Assembly (NCBI RefSeq): GCF_023195775.1
Contig: NZ_CP096205.1
Location: forward strand, 744,001 to 808,000
Source: Flavobacterium azooxidireducens
GTDB taxonomy: Bacteria; Bacteroidota; Bacteroidia; Flavobacteriales; Flavobacteriaceae
Direction: 5' to 3'
DNA length: 64,000 bases
Part shown: in pieces, positions 17,354 to 25,257 of the stretch
Position numbering within the stretch: the stretch's first letter is position 1
Layout of the letters: each line of letters begins with the position of its first letter
Notes under the pieces: generated by a model
The model's input: only the letters and a program-made list of their open reading frames with translations
Database searches by the model: none
Told to the model about the DNA's origin: nothing
Made by a program: the position numbers and the translations under genes

Positions 17354-18100
17354 TTAAATACTTAGGTTTTGCAAAATTGAAAATGAAAGCGTATGATTCA
17401 TTAAATCGGAACCACTACTTAAATTTAAATAATGATTCATATAACCCAATTCAATTCGGGTTTGTTCTTTGAAATGAATTCCTAAACCGGTGAAAAATCG
17501 GTTTTGATCAAAGAATTTGGAATTAATCTTATTTGTACCAATATTCAAAAATACTTCTGATTGGATTATTCCATACAACGTATTATTAGAATTTTTAAAG
17601 TTAGATAAATGAATCAAATTTCTGTTTAAATACCTAAATCGATTTTGATAATGAGTAGCTACAACCTCTGTATTTTGATTAACTACTCCCAATCTGTCCA
17701 CAAATCGTTGTTCAACTCGAATTCGATGATTCATTAGATTTTTATCTTCCTTCCATTTATGATTATAAACCAATTGCTGCCAAATTCTGTTTTCACCAAA
17801 ATAATCATCAAAAGTTGGACTGTATGTGTTTATTAAACCATATCCTAAAGCCAAATTCAACTTTGAATTGACATGATAGATTCCGCCCAATCTAAATAAA
17901 TTTTGACGAGAATAGTTTAAATTATCATCTAGCCTAAACTGAGCTTCGACATGAATTCCAATTTTTTCAGCAATTTTAATTTGACCAACATAAGCAAACC
18001 AGTTTGCTTGATCTTCGTTTTTATTCTGAGCATAACCATTACTAATCATAGCAAAAAGTGCTACTAGAACGTAACTTTTTTTAATCCAATTCATTTTCAT
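17354..18100 (-). CDS. DUF2490 outer-membrane beta-barrel protein
   Basis: A 248-residue secreted protein with an N-terminal signal peptide (about 1-25, ending GYAQ) and a strand-rich DUF2490 domain, in which alternating aromatic/hydrophobic residues and a terminal LSFSILQNLSI strand suggest an outer-membrane barrel. Start taken at 18100 (MKMNW); the frame extends upstream without signal-like sequence. Last gene downstream of dabA-dabB-SulP on the same strand, 216 bases after the SulP gene, and with a possible own promoter. It could be a porin for the system or simply a neighbour; the family's function is unknown. Confidence 0.75.
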   Translation of the reverse strand: MKMNWIKKSYVLVALFAMISNGYAQNKNEDQANWFAYVGQIKIAEKIGIHVEAQFRLDDNLNYSRQNLFRLGGIYHVNSKLNLALGYGLINTYSPTFDDYFGENRIWQQLVYNHKWKEDKNLMNHRIRVEQRFVDRLGVVNQNTEVVATHYQNRFRYLNRNLIHLSNFKNSNNTLYGIIQSEVFLNIGTNKINSKFFDQNRFFTGLGIHFKEQTRIELGYMNHYLNLSSGSDLMNHTLSFSILQNLSI

Positions 18101-18288
18101 ATTACTGTCTTTTTTACAATTTAATTCCTTTTTCTCATACAGGCAACAACTATGAAATTGAGTACAAACCAACTATTCTGCTTTTAATTTATGAGTATGA
18201 TTCCCGTCTTAGCAAATGCTGTTTATTTCGATGTCAAGGTTCTGCGTTTTACTTTTTTTTAAATGTGGCTTAAATTACTCTATTTCCA

Positions 18289-18296
18289 CAAAAGTA
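18289..18296 (-). promoter_or_regulatory. Candidate -7 element before the DUF2490 gene
   Basis: TACTTTTG on the minus strand fits TAnnTTTG, in the 216-base gap between SulP and DUF2490 genes. It would give a leader of roughly 180 bases. The rest of the gap shows no other clear signal. Confidence 0.3.
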
Positions 18297-18316
18297 AAAG
18301 TAGATAAATACTTAAA

Positions 18317-19933
18317 TTAATTCATCTTGTTTAAACTTATAGTCATTTTTCTTGATGCTTTCGGATGATTTGACAATGGTTTATGGTTTTCCAATCCAAG
18401 AATAGTTACTGTTCCTCCATCATCATGAGCTTCATAATCATGTTTAAAATGTTCTAAGTTTTCCATAACCGAATGATCAACTAATTTAGTCTTTTTCAAA
18501 TTAATAATTACTTGATAGCCTGGCGGAATTTCCTCCAACTTTCTTTTAATTCCTAAATAATTTGAAAAAATGGCCGATTTATCAATTTCCACATAATACG
18601 TATTTCCTTCAAAAGAAACAATTGTTTGGGCTTTAAAAAAGGAAGAAATTGGTGTGCCATTCATAACATGAATAATCATTTTTAACAACATTCCGAACGC
18701 AATTCCCACCAATAAATCTTCAAAAAGTGTCACAATAACTGTGCCTGAAAAGATAATTAATTGCTCTTTTCCTATGTGAAGCATGTGAAGAAATTCTCTT
18801 GGATGAGCCAATTTTATTCCCACTGTAATTAACATCGCGGCTAATGCTGCGTTTGGAATCATCTCTAACAGTGGAGCCGCTAACAATACAAAAAGAAGAA
18901 TAAAAACGCCGTGAAAAAAGTTTGCCCAACGTGTTTTGGCCCCATTAGTAACATTTGATGAACTTCTGGCTACTTCAGAAATCATTGGTAATCCTCCCAA
19001 AAAAGCGGCAAAAGTATTTCCTATTCCAATCGCTATTAAATCCTTATTTGCATTTGATTTTCTTCTAAAAGGATCTGCCAAATCAATCGCCTTTAAAGTT
19101 AATAATGATTCCAAAGAACCAACTAAAGCAAACATTATAACATATTTTATAAAAACTCCCGTTTGACTAAATCCTGAAAAATCAACGTTCCAATGAATGC
19201 TCTCTGTTAAACTTCCAATTTTTACCAAAGCATAAGGCGGTTCTGTGTGAGCAAAATCCATTACTAATTCGGCCGGAATAGCAAAAAGTAAAACCACTAA
19301 TGGAGCGGGAATCATCTTAATAGTTTTATTTTTAATAAATGGCCAACCTAACATTATTACCAAACTAACTACACCAATAAAAGTGGCTTTTATATCGAGA
19401 TTGACTATGAATTTTGGAATATTCAACAATAATTCTACCGGATTCATTCCTTTAGCCAACATCGGATTATCATTCAACAAAACAGGTATTTGCTTGGCGA
19501 TAATAATGATTCCGATAGCAGCCAACATTCCGTGAATGGTTGAAAGTGGAAAAAAATCGGCTAATTTTCCCAATTTAAAAATTCCAAAAAGAATTTGTAT
19601 CAATCCGGCAATTACCATTGCTCCTAAGGCTAATTTCCATCCTAAATCAGAATTTCCTTGACCAAATTCGGACACAGCTCCGGCAACAATTACAATTAAT
19701 CCCGCAGCCGGTCCTTTAATGGTTAACCGTGAACCCATGAAAAAACTCACGAGTATTCCACCAATAATTGCTGTGATTAATCCCATAATGGGAGGGAAAT
19801 CAGACGCTTTTGCAATCCCTAAACTCAAGGGTAATGCTAGTAAAAAGACGATAAAACCAGAAATAGCATCGGTTTTAAAATTTTCTTTCAAGCCTGCCAA
19901 TCCATCAGCAGGAATATATTTTTTTGTTTTCAT
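18317..19933 (-). CDS. SulP-family anion permease (probable bicarbonate transporter)
   Basis: A 538-residue SulP (SLC26-like) transporter: N-terminal domain with about 12-14 membrane helices, including the family segments ALPLSLGIA and TIKGPAAGLIVIVAGAV, and a short C-terminal STAS domain (about 440-538; LVDHSVMENLEHF). SulP proteins carry sulfate, bicarbonate or dicarboxylates. Position 11 bases after dabB and in the same operon as dabA points to bicarbonate, as for BicA, rather than sulfate; that is inference. No cysteine/sulfate metabolism genes lie nearby. Confidence 0.85.
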   Translation of the reverse strand: MKTKKYIPADGLAGLKENFKTDAISGFIVFLLALPLSLGIAKASDFPPIMGLITAIIGGILVSFFMGSRLTIKGPAAGLIVIVAGAVSEFGQGNSDLGWKLALGAMVIAGLIQILFGIFKLGKLADFFPLSTIHGMLAAIGIIIIAKQIPVLLNDNPMLAKGMNPVELLLNIPKFIVNLDIKATFIGVVSLVIMLGWPFIKNKTIKMIPAPLVVLLFAIPAELVMDFAHTEPPYALVKIGSLTESIHWNVDFSGFSQTGVFIKYVIMFALVGSLESLLTLKAIDLADPFRRKSNANKDLIAIGIGNTFAAFLGGLPMISEVARSSSNVTNGAKTRWANFFHGVFILLFVLLAAPLLEMIPNAALAAMLITVGIKLAHPREFLHMLHIGKEQLIIFSGTVIVTLFEDLLVGIAFGMLLKMIIHVMNGTPISSFFKAQTIVSFEGNTYYVEIDKSAIFSNYLGIKRKLEEIPPGYQVIINLKKTKLVDHSVMENLEHFKHDYEAHDDGGTVTILGLENHKPLSNHPKASRKMTISLNKMN

Positions 19934-19944
19934 TTGATTTTACA

Positions 19945-21813
19945 TTAAGATGATTGATAAGGTAATTCATGGTATGTTTTTACATGAGGTCCCAAAAATA
20001 AACGAGCATAAATTCGGATTCCGGCAATTCCGGAAACCACAAAACTTGATGCCACAAAAAAGGCTAATAGCACTTGATTACTAGCGATATGACTAAAAAG
20101 TAAATCTTCACCAATAAACGTTGAAGTAATTGGAAAACCCGTGATACCTAATGTTGCCAACAAAAAGAAAAAAGCGAATTTTGGGTGTTCATAAACGTGT
20201 CCTAAATATTGACTGATTAAGATTCGTTTTTCCATTTTCTTTAATTTCAGCAATGCCAAATAGCCAATTGCACCGGAAATAATAATTCCTGATAAATAAA
20301 AAGCAATTTCGTTTACTGTAACATGTTCATTAAAAACGATGGCTAAAGCAATCCAAAAATGATTCATGACAATTAAAATCCAAGCTAGAAATGGACTTTT
20401 ACGTTCTGAGAAGGATTTAAAAACAAATACCAAACCTATTCCGGCAAAAATTTCGGGTAAAACGGAAGTTAACTCAGTTGGCAATATCTCTTTGAATTGA
20501 TAAGAAATTGTTCCCAAAGCAAAAAGTGGTATAAAAAAGAAATAAACTCTTTTGATATTCAAAAAATCCAAAGACTTACCGATTATTTTTAAAGGTCGCC
20601 AAAGCACAAAATTCAAAAATGCTTCTAAATTAAATTCTTTCAACGCAAGAACATACAGTGTGTTTTTAATCTTTCTTGGAAAGAAAAAATTATCCTTTTC
20701 AGATTTAGGTTGAAAAGTGTAAAACTGCTCTCTTATCAAATAACTTACTACTGAAGGAGAAACCAACAATTGATACGTACGAAGAAAAGCATTACCAGCA
20801 AAATGAATGAGTGCCAACACTTCTAAGCCAAGAGCAATTTCAATAAAAATTATACCAATTTGCGAAATGGAACTATAAGCGATTTGACTTTTTACAGATG
20901 ACTGTACTCGAGCCATTAACGAACTCATAATACTAGTGGTTAAACCCATCAATCCAATCGCAAATCGCATTGATGTTTGATGTTCCCAAAAAGGAAACGT
21001 TCGCAACATTAAAAACACTCCCAAATGAACTGAAAGTGAGCCATAAAAAATTGCACTAGATGGTGTTGGCCCTTCCATTGCTCTGGGTAACCATGATGAA
21101 AAAGGAATTTGAGCCGATTTTGCGGCTGCTGCACAAGCAAGACATAACGCAATAAAAACCCCAATTAACGAATGATTTTGAAGATGTTCATTCACTAATT
21201 CATAATTGTTTAGCTTCATAAAAGTGATGTTTTCATGAAACAAATGGTGACTTGCCCACATCGTTAACAATAATCCAACATCACCAATTCTGTAAATCGA
21301 AAAAACTTTGAAGGCATTTTTAACCGGTAAATAGCGTTCTCTGTAAAACGCAATTAATAGAAAAGATGAAATTCCGATAATTTCCCAACCAATGAACAAC
21401 GTTTCAAAATTACCGGACAGAATAGCTAAATTATATCCAAAAAAGAAGAATAAAACGGTGGTAAAAAAACGTTTATATCCTTTTTCACGATGGAGGTAAT
21501 AGCGACTGTAAGTAGTTATCAATGAAGTTAAAAGAGCACCTACAAACAAATAAACGGCTGTAATTCTATCAAAATAGAAATCGATGAAAAACTCGTAATG
21601 TGATGTTCTGAAAATCGTCGTTTCCTTGAGATTCAAATCCGGTGAATCATTCCAAATCCAAATTACACTAAATAAAACAATGCCTAAAAACTGAATAAAA
21701 ACAGTACTAAAAGCAATTCCTGAAATTAATTTCTCTTTTTTCTCAGGTAAAAACACACTGATTAAGAAACCTAAAATCGGGAACAATAAAAAAAACTGAA
21801 GTATATTTTCCAT
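19945..21813 (-). CDS. dabB: DabB, proton-conducting subunit of the DAB inorganic carbon pump
   Basis: A 622-residue membrane protein of the NuoL/MrpA (Proton_antipo_M) family, with about 14-16 helices and hallmark sequences WEIIGISSFLLI and QIPFSSWLPRAMEGPTPSSA. Complex I and Mrp operon partners are absent; instead it is followed by a DUF2309 gene product's partner arrangement typical of DabA-DabB, in which DabB passes protons that drive CO2 hydration by DabA. dabA stops four bases before its start. Older annotations would call it NADH dehydrogenase subunit L. Confidence 0.88.
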   Translation of the reverse strand: MENILQFFLLFPILGFLISVFLPEKKEKLISGIAFSTVFIQFLGIVLFSVIWIWNDSPDLNLKETTIFRTSHYEFFIDFYFDRITAVYLFVGALLTSLITTYSRYYLHREKGYKRFFTTVLFFFFGYNLAILSGNFETLFIGWEIIGISSFLLIAFYRERYLPVKNAFKVFSIYRIGDVGLLLTMWASHHLFHENITFMKLNNYELVNEHLQNHSLIGVFIALCLACAAAAKSAQIPFSSWLPRAMEGPTPSSAIFYGSLSVHLGVFLMLRTFPFWEHQTSMRFAIGLMGLTTSIMSSLMARVQSSVKSQIAYSSISQIGIIFIEIALGLEVLALIHFAGNAFLRTYQLLVSPSVVSYLIREQFYTFQPKSEKDNFFFPRKIKNTLYVLALKEFNLEAFLNFVLWRPLKIIGKSLDFLNIKRVYFFFIPLFALGTISYQFKEILPTELTSVLPEIFAGIGLVFVFKSFSERKSPFLAWILIVMNHFWIALAIVFNEHVTVNEIAFYLSGIIISGAIGYLALLKLKKMEKRILISQYLGHVYEHPKFAFFFLLATLGITGFPITSTFIGEDLLFSHIASNQVLLAFFVASSFVVSGIAGIRIYARLFLGPHVKTYHELPYQSS

Positions 21814-21817
21814 AATC

Positions 21818-24310
21818 TTACGCTGTTTTTAGAATTGAAATGGGTAAATTCTCCTTTGTTTTAACATCAACTTCCAACTCATTTTGAACGTAATTTGTCT
21901 TTTGAATAGTTTGATAGACGATAAACTCTTCCTTTTCAAACACAAAAAGTTGTTTGTTTTTTGGATGAACTACGACAAGTTTTACCCATTCATTTTTGAA
22001 CCATTCAAAAGTTGATGGATTTTTGGTAATTGCATTTTTTACAATTTCCGGAAAATGCTCTGCTACTACTAGCAATCGGATAGGATCATGAACTTCAATC
22101 ATCTGACTGGGTAAACCGGGACGAAGATCACCATCAATTCCATTGGCCACACCAATTAAACCCATGACATTATGTGGCAATTTTGAACCGGCACCTAACT
22201 TTTGATTGTCAACCCTGGAAAAATAATATTCCAAATTTATTCCACCGGCAACTGGAGCTACTTGTCCTAAAATAACCGCAAGAAAATCACCTGATGGATC
22301 AATTTGATAATCATAGGAATTCAAAAACGACCTTCTGTCTAAAAACAATTGTTTAGATAAACTTCTTCTTCCAACGACACTCATTGCGTTCGTGGCATGA
22401 TTCAATTCCGGTCGAGGTTCAAACAACGACAGAGATCTTCTTTTTACATTTTTGTGCACCTTTTCAAGTGAATCGGAAGAATTAATAGTGTCAAATCTTC
22501 TGGAACGTTCTTTCGCATTATTCTGAAGTGCTTTTGAAAAGATTTCTTGATTTTGAAGATGTAACTTTAGATTCAATTCACTTAAACTATCTACATCATA
22601 AAATTGAATTTCATCACGGGTTGTATCGTGTAAAGCGGGCAGAAATTGAGTTTCCAAAGGAATTTCTATTCCTCGTTCTTTCAACATTTCTCTAACTCTT
22701 GGATGATTGGAGGCAAAACAAGCAACTTTTGCATTCACAGAACTTGGTCTTCCGCAACAAGCACCGCAATCATACCCGGCATAATGTGTGTTATTCACGC
22801 TGGTAGCACCGTGTCCGACAACGTAAACAAGTGACGAAAAATTCTTGACGAGACCAATACTTTTTAATAGTCCTTCTACCCTATTCGTCATTTCTTCAAT
22901 GGTAAAACCGACTTGTAAATCACTTTCTCTATCATTAAGATTTTGATTTTCGATATGCAGTTTTGCCTTTTTATGCAAATGTTTAAAAGAGGCCGTTGTA
23001 GCCGGAGACATTGAAGGTTTGAAAATATTTAGGAACAATTTGAAAGCAGAAGTAAATCCGAGCGTCTGACTAATTATCCAACCAAAAAGCAACGAATGAG
23101 AATGCTTGTGATAATGAAAATCTTTCACATGTTTTTTCTTTCTGTGTTCTTCTTTAATTAAATACTTAGGTGTAACCGGTGCAGGACATAATTTGGTGTG
23201 AAATTTTCCATTAACCGGTTGGTAATAAAATTCAAAATTGAAAAAAGCAGCAGTTCCGAACGTTTCTGCTTTAGGATCTTGGTGTTCAATATGTCTTCTA
23301 AAAGAACATTCACGGTCATCCATACAAAACAATCCTTGAAAACTCGGAGCAGAATTGACAGAAACTTCTTCTGTTTCTTTTACACTTGCTAATACTTGAT
23401 CATAAAAACTCCATTCAAAAGCCTTTTGCCAAAGTGACAGAACCTCAAACAATTCGTTGTATTTTATAGGTTCAAAAAGTTTATATTCATGAGAACGAAC
23501 TTTTAAACCGAGTGGCGACCAATTACTATTGAATTTTTTGTCTAAAACATCTATTTCTAGCAATAATTCAAACTTAACCAACTCTTCAAAAGTGATTGGT
23601 CTTGTGTCTAAGAGCGAACTCGGATTTGTTTCGATAGTAGCAATCATTCCACTCCAACCTGGATGGGAAAACTGTTGATCAAATAAATAGTATTCATATA
23701 ATTCTTGCTTTCCAACCAAAATTTCTAGTAATTCTGTAATGGATGTATTTTTAAATAGCAATTCCTTTACTCTTGTTGAAGAAAATAAACTTTGAGAAGT
23801 ATTTTGTTCCAAAGTTTTAATTGCAGCTAAAAAACCAGTAGCCTTTTCAGGAAAAGTCCAAAGTGCAATGCCTTGATCTAAATAGCTACACAAAACCCTA
23901 AAAAGCAAACTATGGGTGGATTTTTCTAAGTTGATGGAATATTCTTTCTTCCAATTGGCTCGCAAATTTCCGATTCTGGCTTTAACCGATTCATCATAGT
24001 TTTGATTGAGCAATTTATCTTTCCAAACAGAAATATTCTCCTTTCCTTTTTCTTTTTCGATCACCCAATTGAGTACGGATTCATTGATTTCATTTTTTTT
24101 GAATCGGTTTCTAAAATCTGCCAAAGGTAAATAGGTTTTGTACCCAAAAATGGTGTTTGCTTTGGCTAATGCTTCATGAAATTTTTTATGTTGAAAAGCG
24201 TGTAACGTATTGTGATGCACAAAGTCTTTCAACGGATTTTGTGCCGGTAAATAATGGGTTAGACGATGAAGAACGGCATGTTCATCAAAGCCATCGATAG
24301 TTGTTTTCAC
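21818..24310 (-). CDS. dabA: DabA (DUF2309), carbonic-anhydrase-like subunit of the DAB carbon pump
   Basis: An 830-residue DUF2309 protein. DabA binds Zn with a beta-carbonic-anhydrase-like site and, energised through DabB, converts CO2 to trapped bicarbonate in the cytoplasm. The site is intact: Cys329 and Asp331 in FCMDDRE, His500 in VGHGATS and Cys515 in YDCGACCGRPS. The 15-residue His-Cys spacing equals that of the characterised Halothiobacillus protein. No signal peptide or membrane helix is seen; DabA is a peripheral inner-face protein. First gene of the dabA-dabB-SulP operon, with a four-base gap to dabB. Upstream lies a small secreted protein gene (76-base gap). Confidence 0.92.
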   Translation of the reverse strand: MKTTIDGFDEHAVLHRLTHYLPAQNPLKDFVHHNTLHAFQHKKFHEALAKANTIFGYKTYLPLADFRNRFKKNEINESVLNWVIEKEKGKENISVWKDKLLNQNYDESVKARIGNLRANWKKEYSINLEKSTHSLLFRVLCSYLDQGIALWTFPEKATGFLAAIKTLEQNTSQSLFSSTRVKELLFKNTSITELLEILVGKQELYEYYLFDQQFSHPGWSGMIATIETNPSSLLDTRPITFEELVKFELLLEIDVLDKKFNSNWSPLGLKVRSHEYKLFEPIKYNELFEVLSLWQKAFEWSFYDQVLASVKETEEVSVNSAPSFQGLFCMDDRECSFRRHIEHQDPKAETFGTAAFFNFEFYYQPVNGKFHTKLCPAPVTPKYLIKEEHRKKKHVKDFHYHKHSHSLLFGWIISQTLGFTSAFKLFLNIFKPSMSPATTASFKHLHKKAKLHIENQNLNDRESDLQVGFTIEEMTNRVEGLLKSIGLVKNFSSLVYVVGHGATSVNNTHYAGYDCGACCGRPSSVNAKVACFASNHPRVREMLKERGIEIPLETQFLPALHDTTRDEIQFYDVDSLSELNLKLHLQNQEIFSKALQNNAKERSRRFDTINSSDSLEKVHKNVKRRSLSLFEPRPELNHATNAMSVVGRRSLSKQLFLDRRSFLNSYDYQIDPSGDFLAVILGQVAPVAGGINLEYYFSRVDNQKLGAGSKLPHNVMGLIGVANGIDGDLRPGLPSQMIEVHDPIRLLVVAEHFPEIVKNAITKNPSTFEWFKNEWVKLVVVHPKNKQLFVFEKEEFIVYQTIQKTNYVQNELEVDVKTKENLPISILKTA

Positions 24311-24386
24311 TTATTAATGAAATTGAATTAATACATAAGTTATTGATATTCAATAAAAATTGAAATCTTAAAAAACTAATAATGTA

Positions 24387-24776
24387 TTAAGACAGATGTA
24401 TTTTCCAATTGCAGTATAAGTCGTAAAGAGGTAATTTATCTACATTTATTTTAGTGAGAAATTGACAGAAAAACTGTCTTTCTTCAAAAATTAAAGTAAA
24501 TACATTGGATTTTGGAAATGTAAAATCTAAATGAACTTCGTCAATTTCAGATTCTGTAGTTTTTGCTTGGTTAACAGCAGTAAATATTGCTGTATGAGCT
24601 GCATGAATATCACATTCGGAGTGATTGTTTGAAGAATCTTTTTGAGAGGTTACGTGATTCTGAGCTAAATCAGCAAATAGTAATCCTCTGATAGATCCTG
24701 TATATAGCACAACAAAGACCAGAAGGAAAGAAAATAATCCTTTGTTTTTTTCTAAAACTGATTTTATTGTTCTCAC
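24387..24776 (-). CDS. Small membrane-anchored or secreted protein, unknown
   Basis: A 129-residue protein with one N-terminal hydrophobic segment (about 14-33, signal peptide or anchor) and a His-containing stretch (SECDIHAAHTAIF). I do not recognise a family. Its C-terminus (KLPLYDLYCNW) resembles that of the HYC_CC_PP-like protein at 27555-27971 (PPLYQLYSQF), which suggests the two are distantly related and belong to the same metal cassette. It lies after the terminator of the HMA gene and 76 bases before dabA, so it may be expressed with either neighbour. Confidence 0.6.
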   Translation of the reverse strand: MRTIKSVLEKNKGLFSFLLVFVVLYTGSIRGLLFADLAQNHVTSQKDSSNNHSECDIHAAHTAIFTAVNQAKTTESEIDEVHLDFTFPKSNVFTLIFEERQFFCQFLTKINVDKLPLYDLYCNWKIHLS

Positions 24777-24835
24777 ATTATTTACCTAAAACGATGTAAA
24801 ATTAGATTAATTTTCGATTTAAAATGAATTTAAAT

Positions 24836-24867
24836 AAAAAAGTTCCGATAACGATATCGGAACTTTT
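24836..24867 (-). terminator. Terminator of the metal cassette
   Basis: A perfect 13-bp stem (24838-24850 with 24855-24867, loop ACGA) with A/T ends follows the stop of the HMA-domain gene; on the minus strand the stem runs into TTTTTT. It separates the metal cassette from the small gene at 24387. Confidence 0.88.
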
Positions 24868-24870
24868 AAT

Positions 24871-25215
24871 TTATTGCTTTCTTTCAAACTTACAACAGCC
24901 GTGCAAATTATTGTAAGCTTCATCGGTTGCTTTAACTTTTTCTGTATCGTGACCCACTTTTGCTACTGCTTCGTGAACTTGGTCAACCGTACATTTTGTT
25001 TCATCCAATATTAAATGTAAATCTTGATGATCTTCATGCCAAGTGGCCGATTTTACTCCTTTGACAGACAATGCGGCTTTTTCGATGCGTTTCTTGCACA
25101 TGTCGCAATTGCCATTTACTTCGATGTCGTGTTTGGCATTTTTATTTTTCTTTTCTTGAGCCTGAACTGAAATTCCCATTAAAGAAATCATCAGTACTAA
25201 AATTATTTTTTTCAT
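24871..25215 (-). CDS. Secreted heavy-metal-associated (HMA) domain protein
   Basis: A 114-residue protein with signal peptide (about 1-19, ending VQAQ) and one HMA/CopZ-type domain with the metal-binding motif GNCDMCKKRIE (CxxC). The C-terminus adds a vicinal cysteine pair (HGCCKF). It probably binds Cu or another soft metal in the periplasm. It is last in a cassette with the TonB receptor (42-base gap), which may import the metal or its chelate. A terminator follows after three bases. Confidence 0.85.
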   Translation of the reverse strand: MKKIILVLMISLMGISVQAQEKKNKNAKHDIEVNGNCDMCKKRIEKAALSVKGVKSATWHEDHQDLHLILDETKCTVDQVHEAVAKVGHDTEKVKATDEAYNNLHGCCKFERKQ

Positions 25216-25257
25216 TTTATTATTGTTTTTTGTTATTGATATTGAAATTGAATTTTG

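Noticed and set aside
19945..21813. NADH dehydrogenase subunit L or Mrp antiporter
   Set aside because: No other complex I or Mrp genes; direct pairing with DUF2309 indicates DabB.
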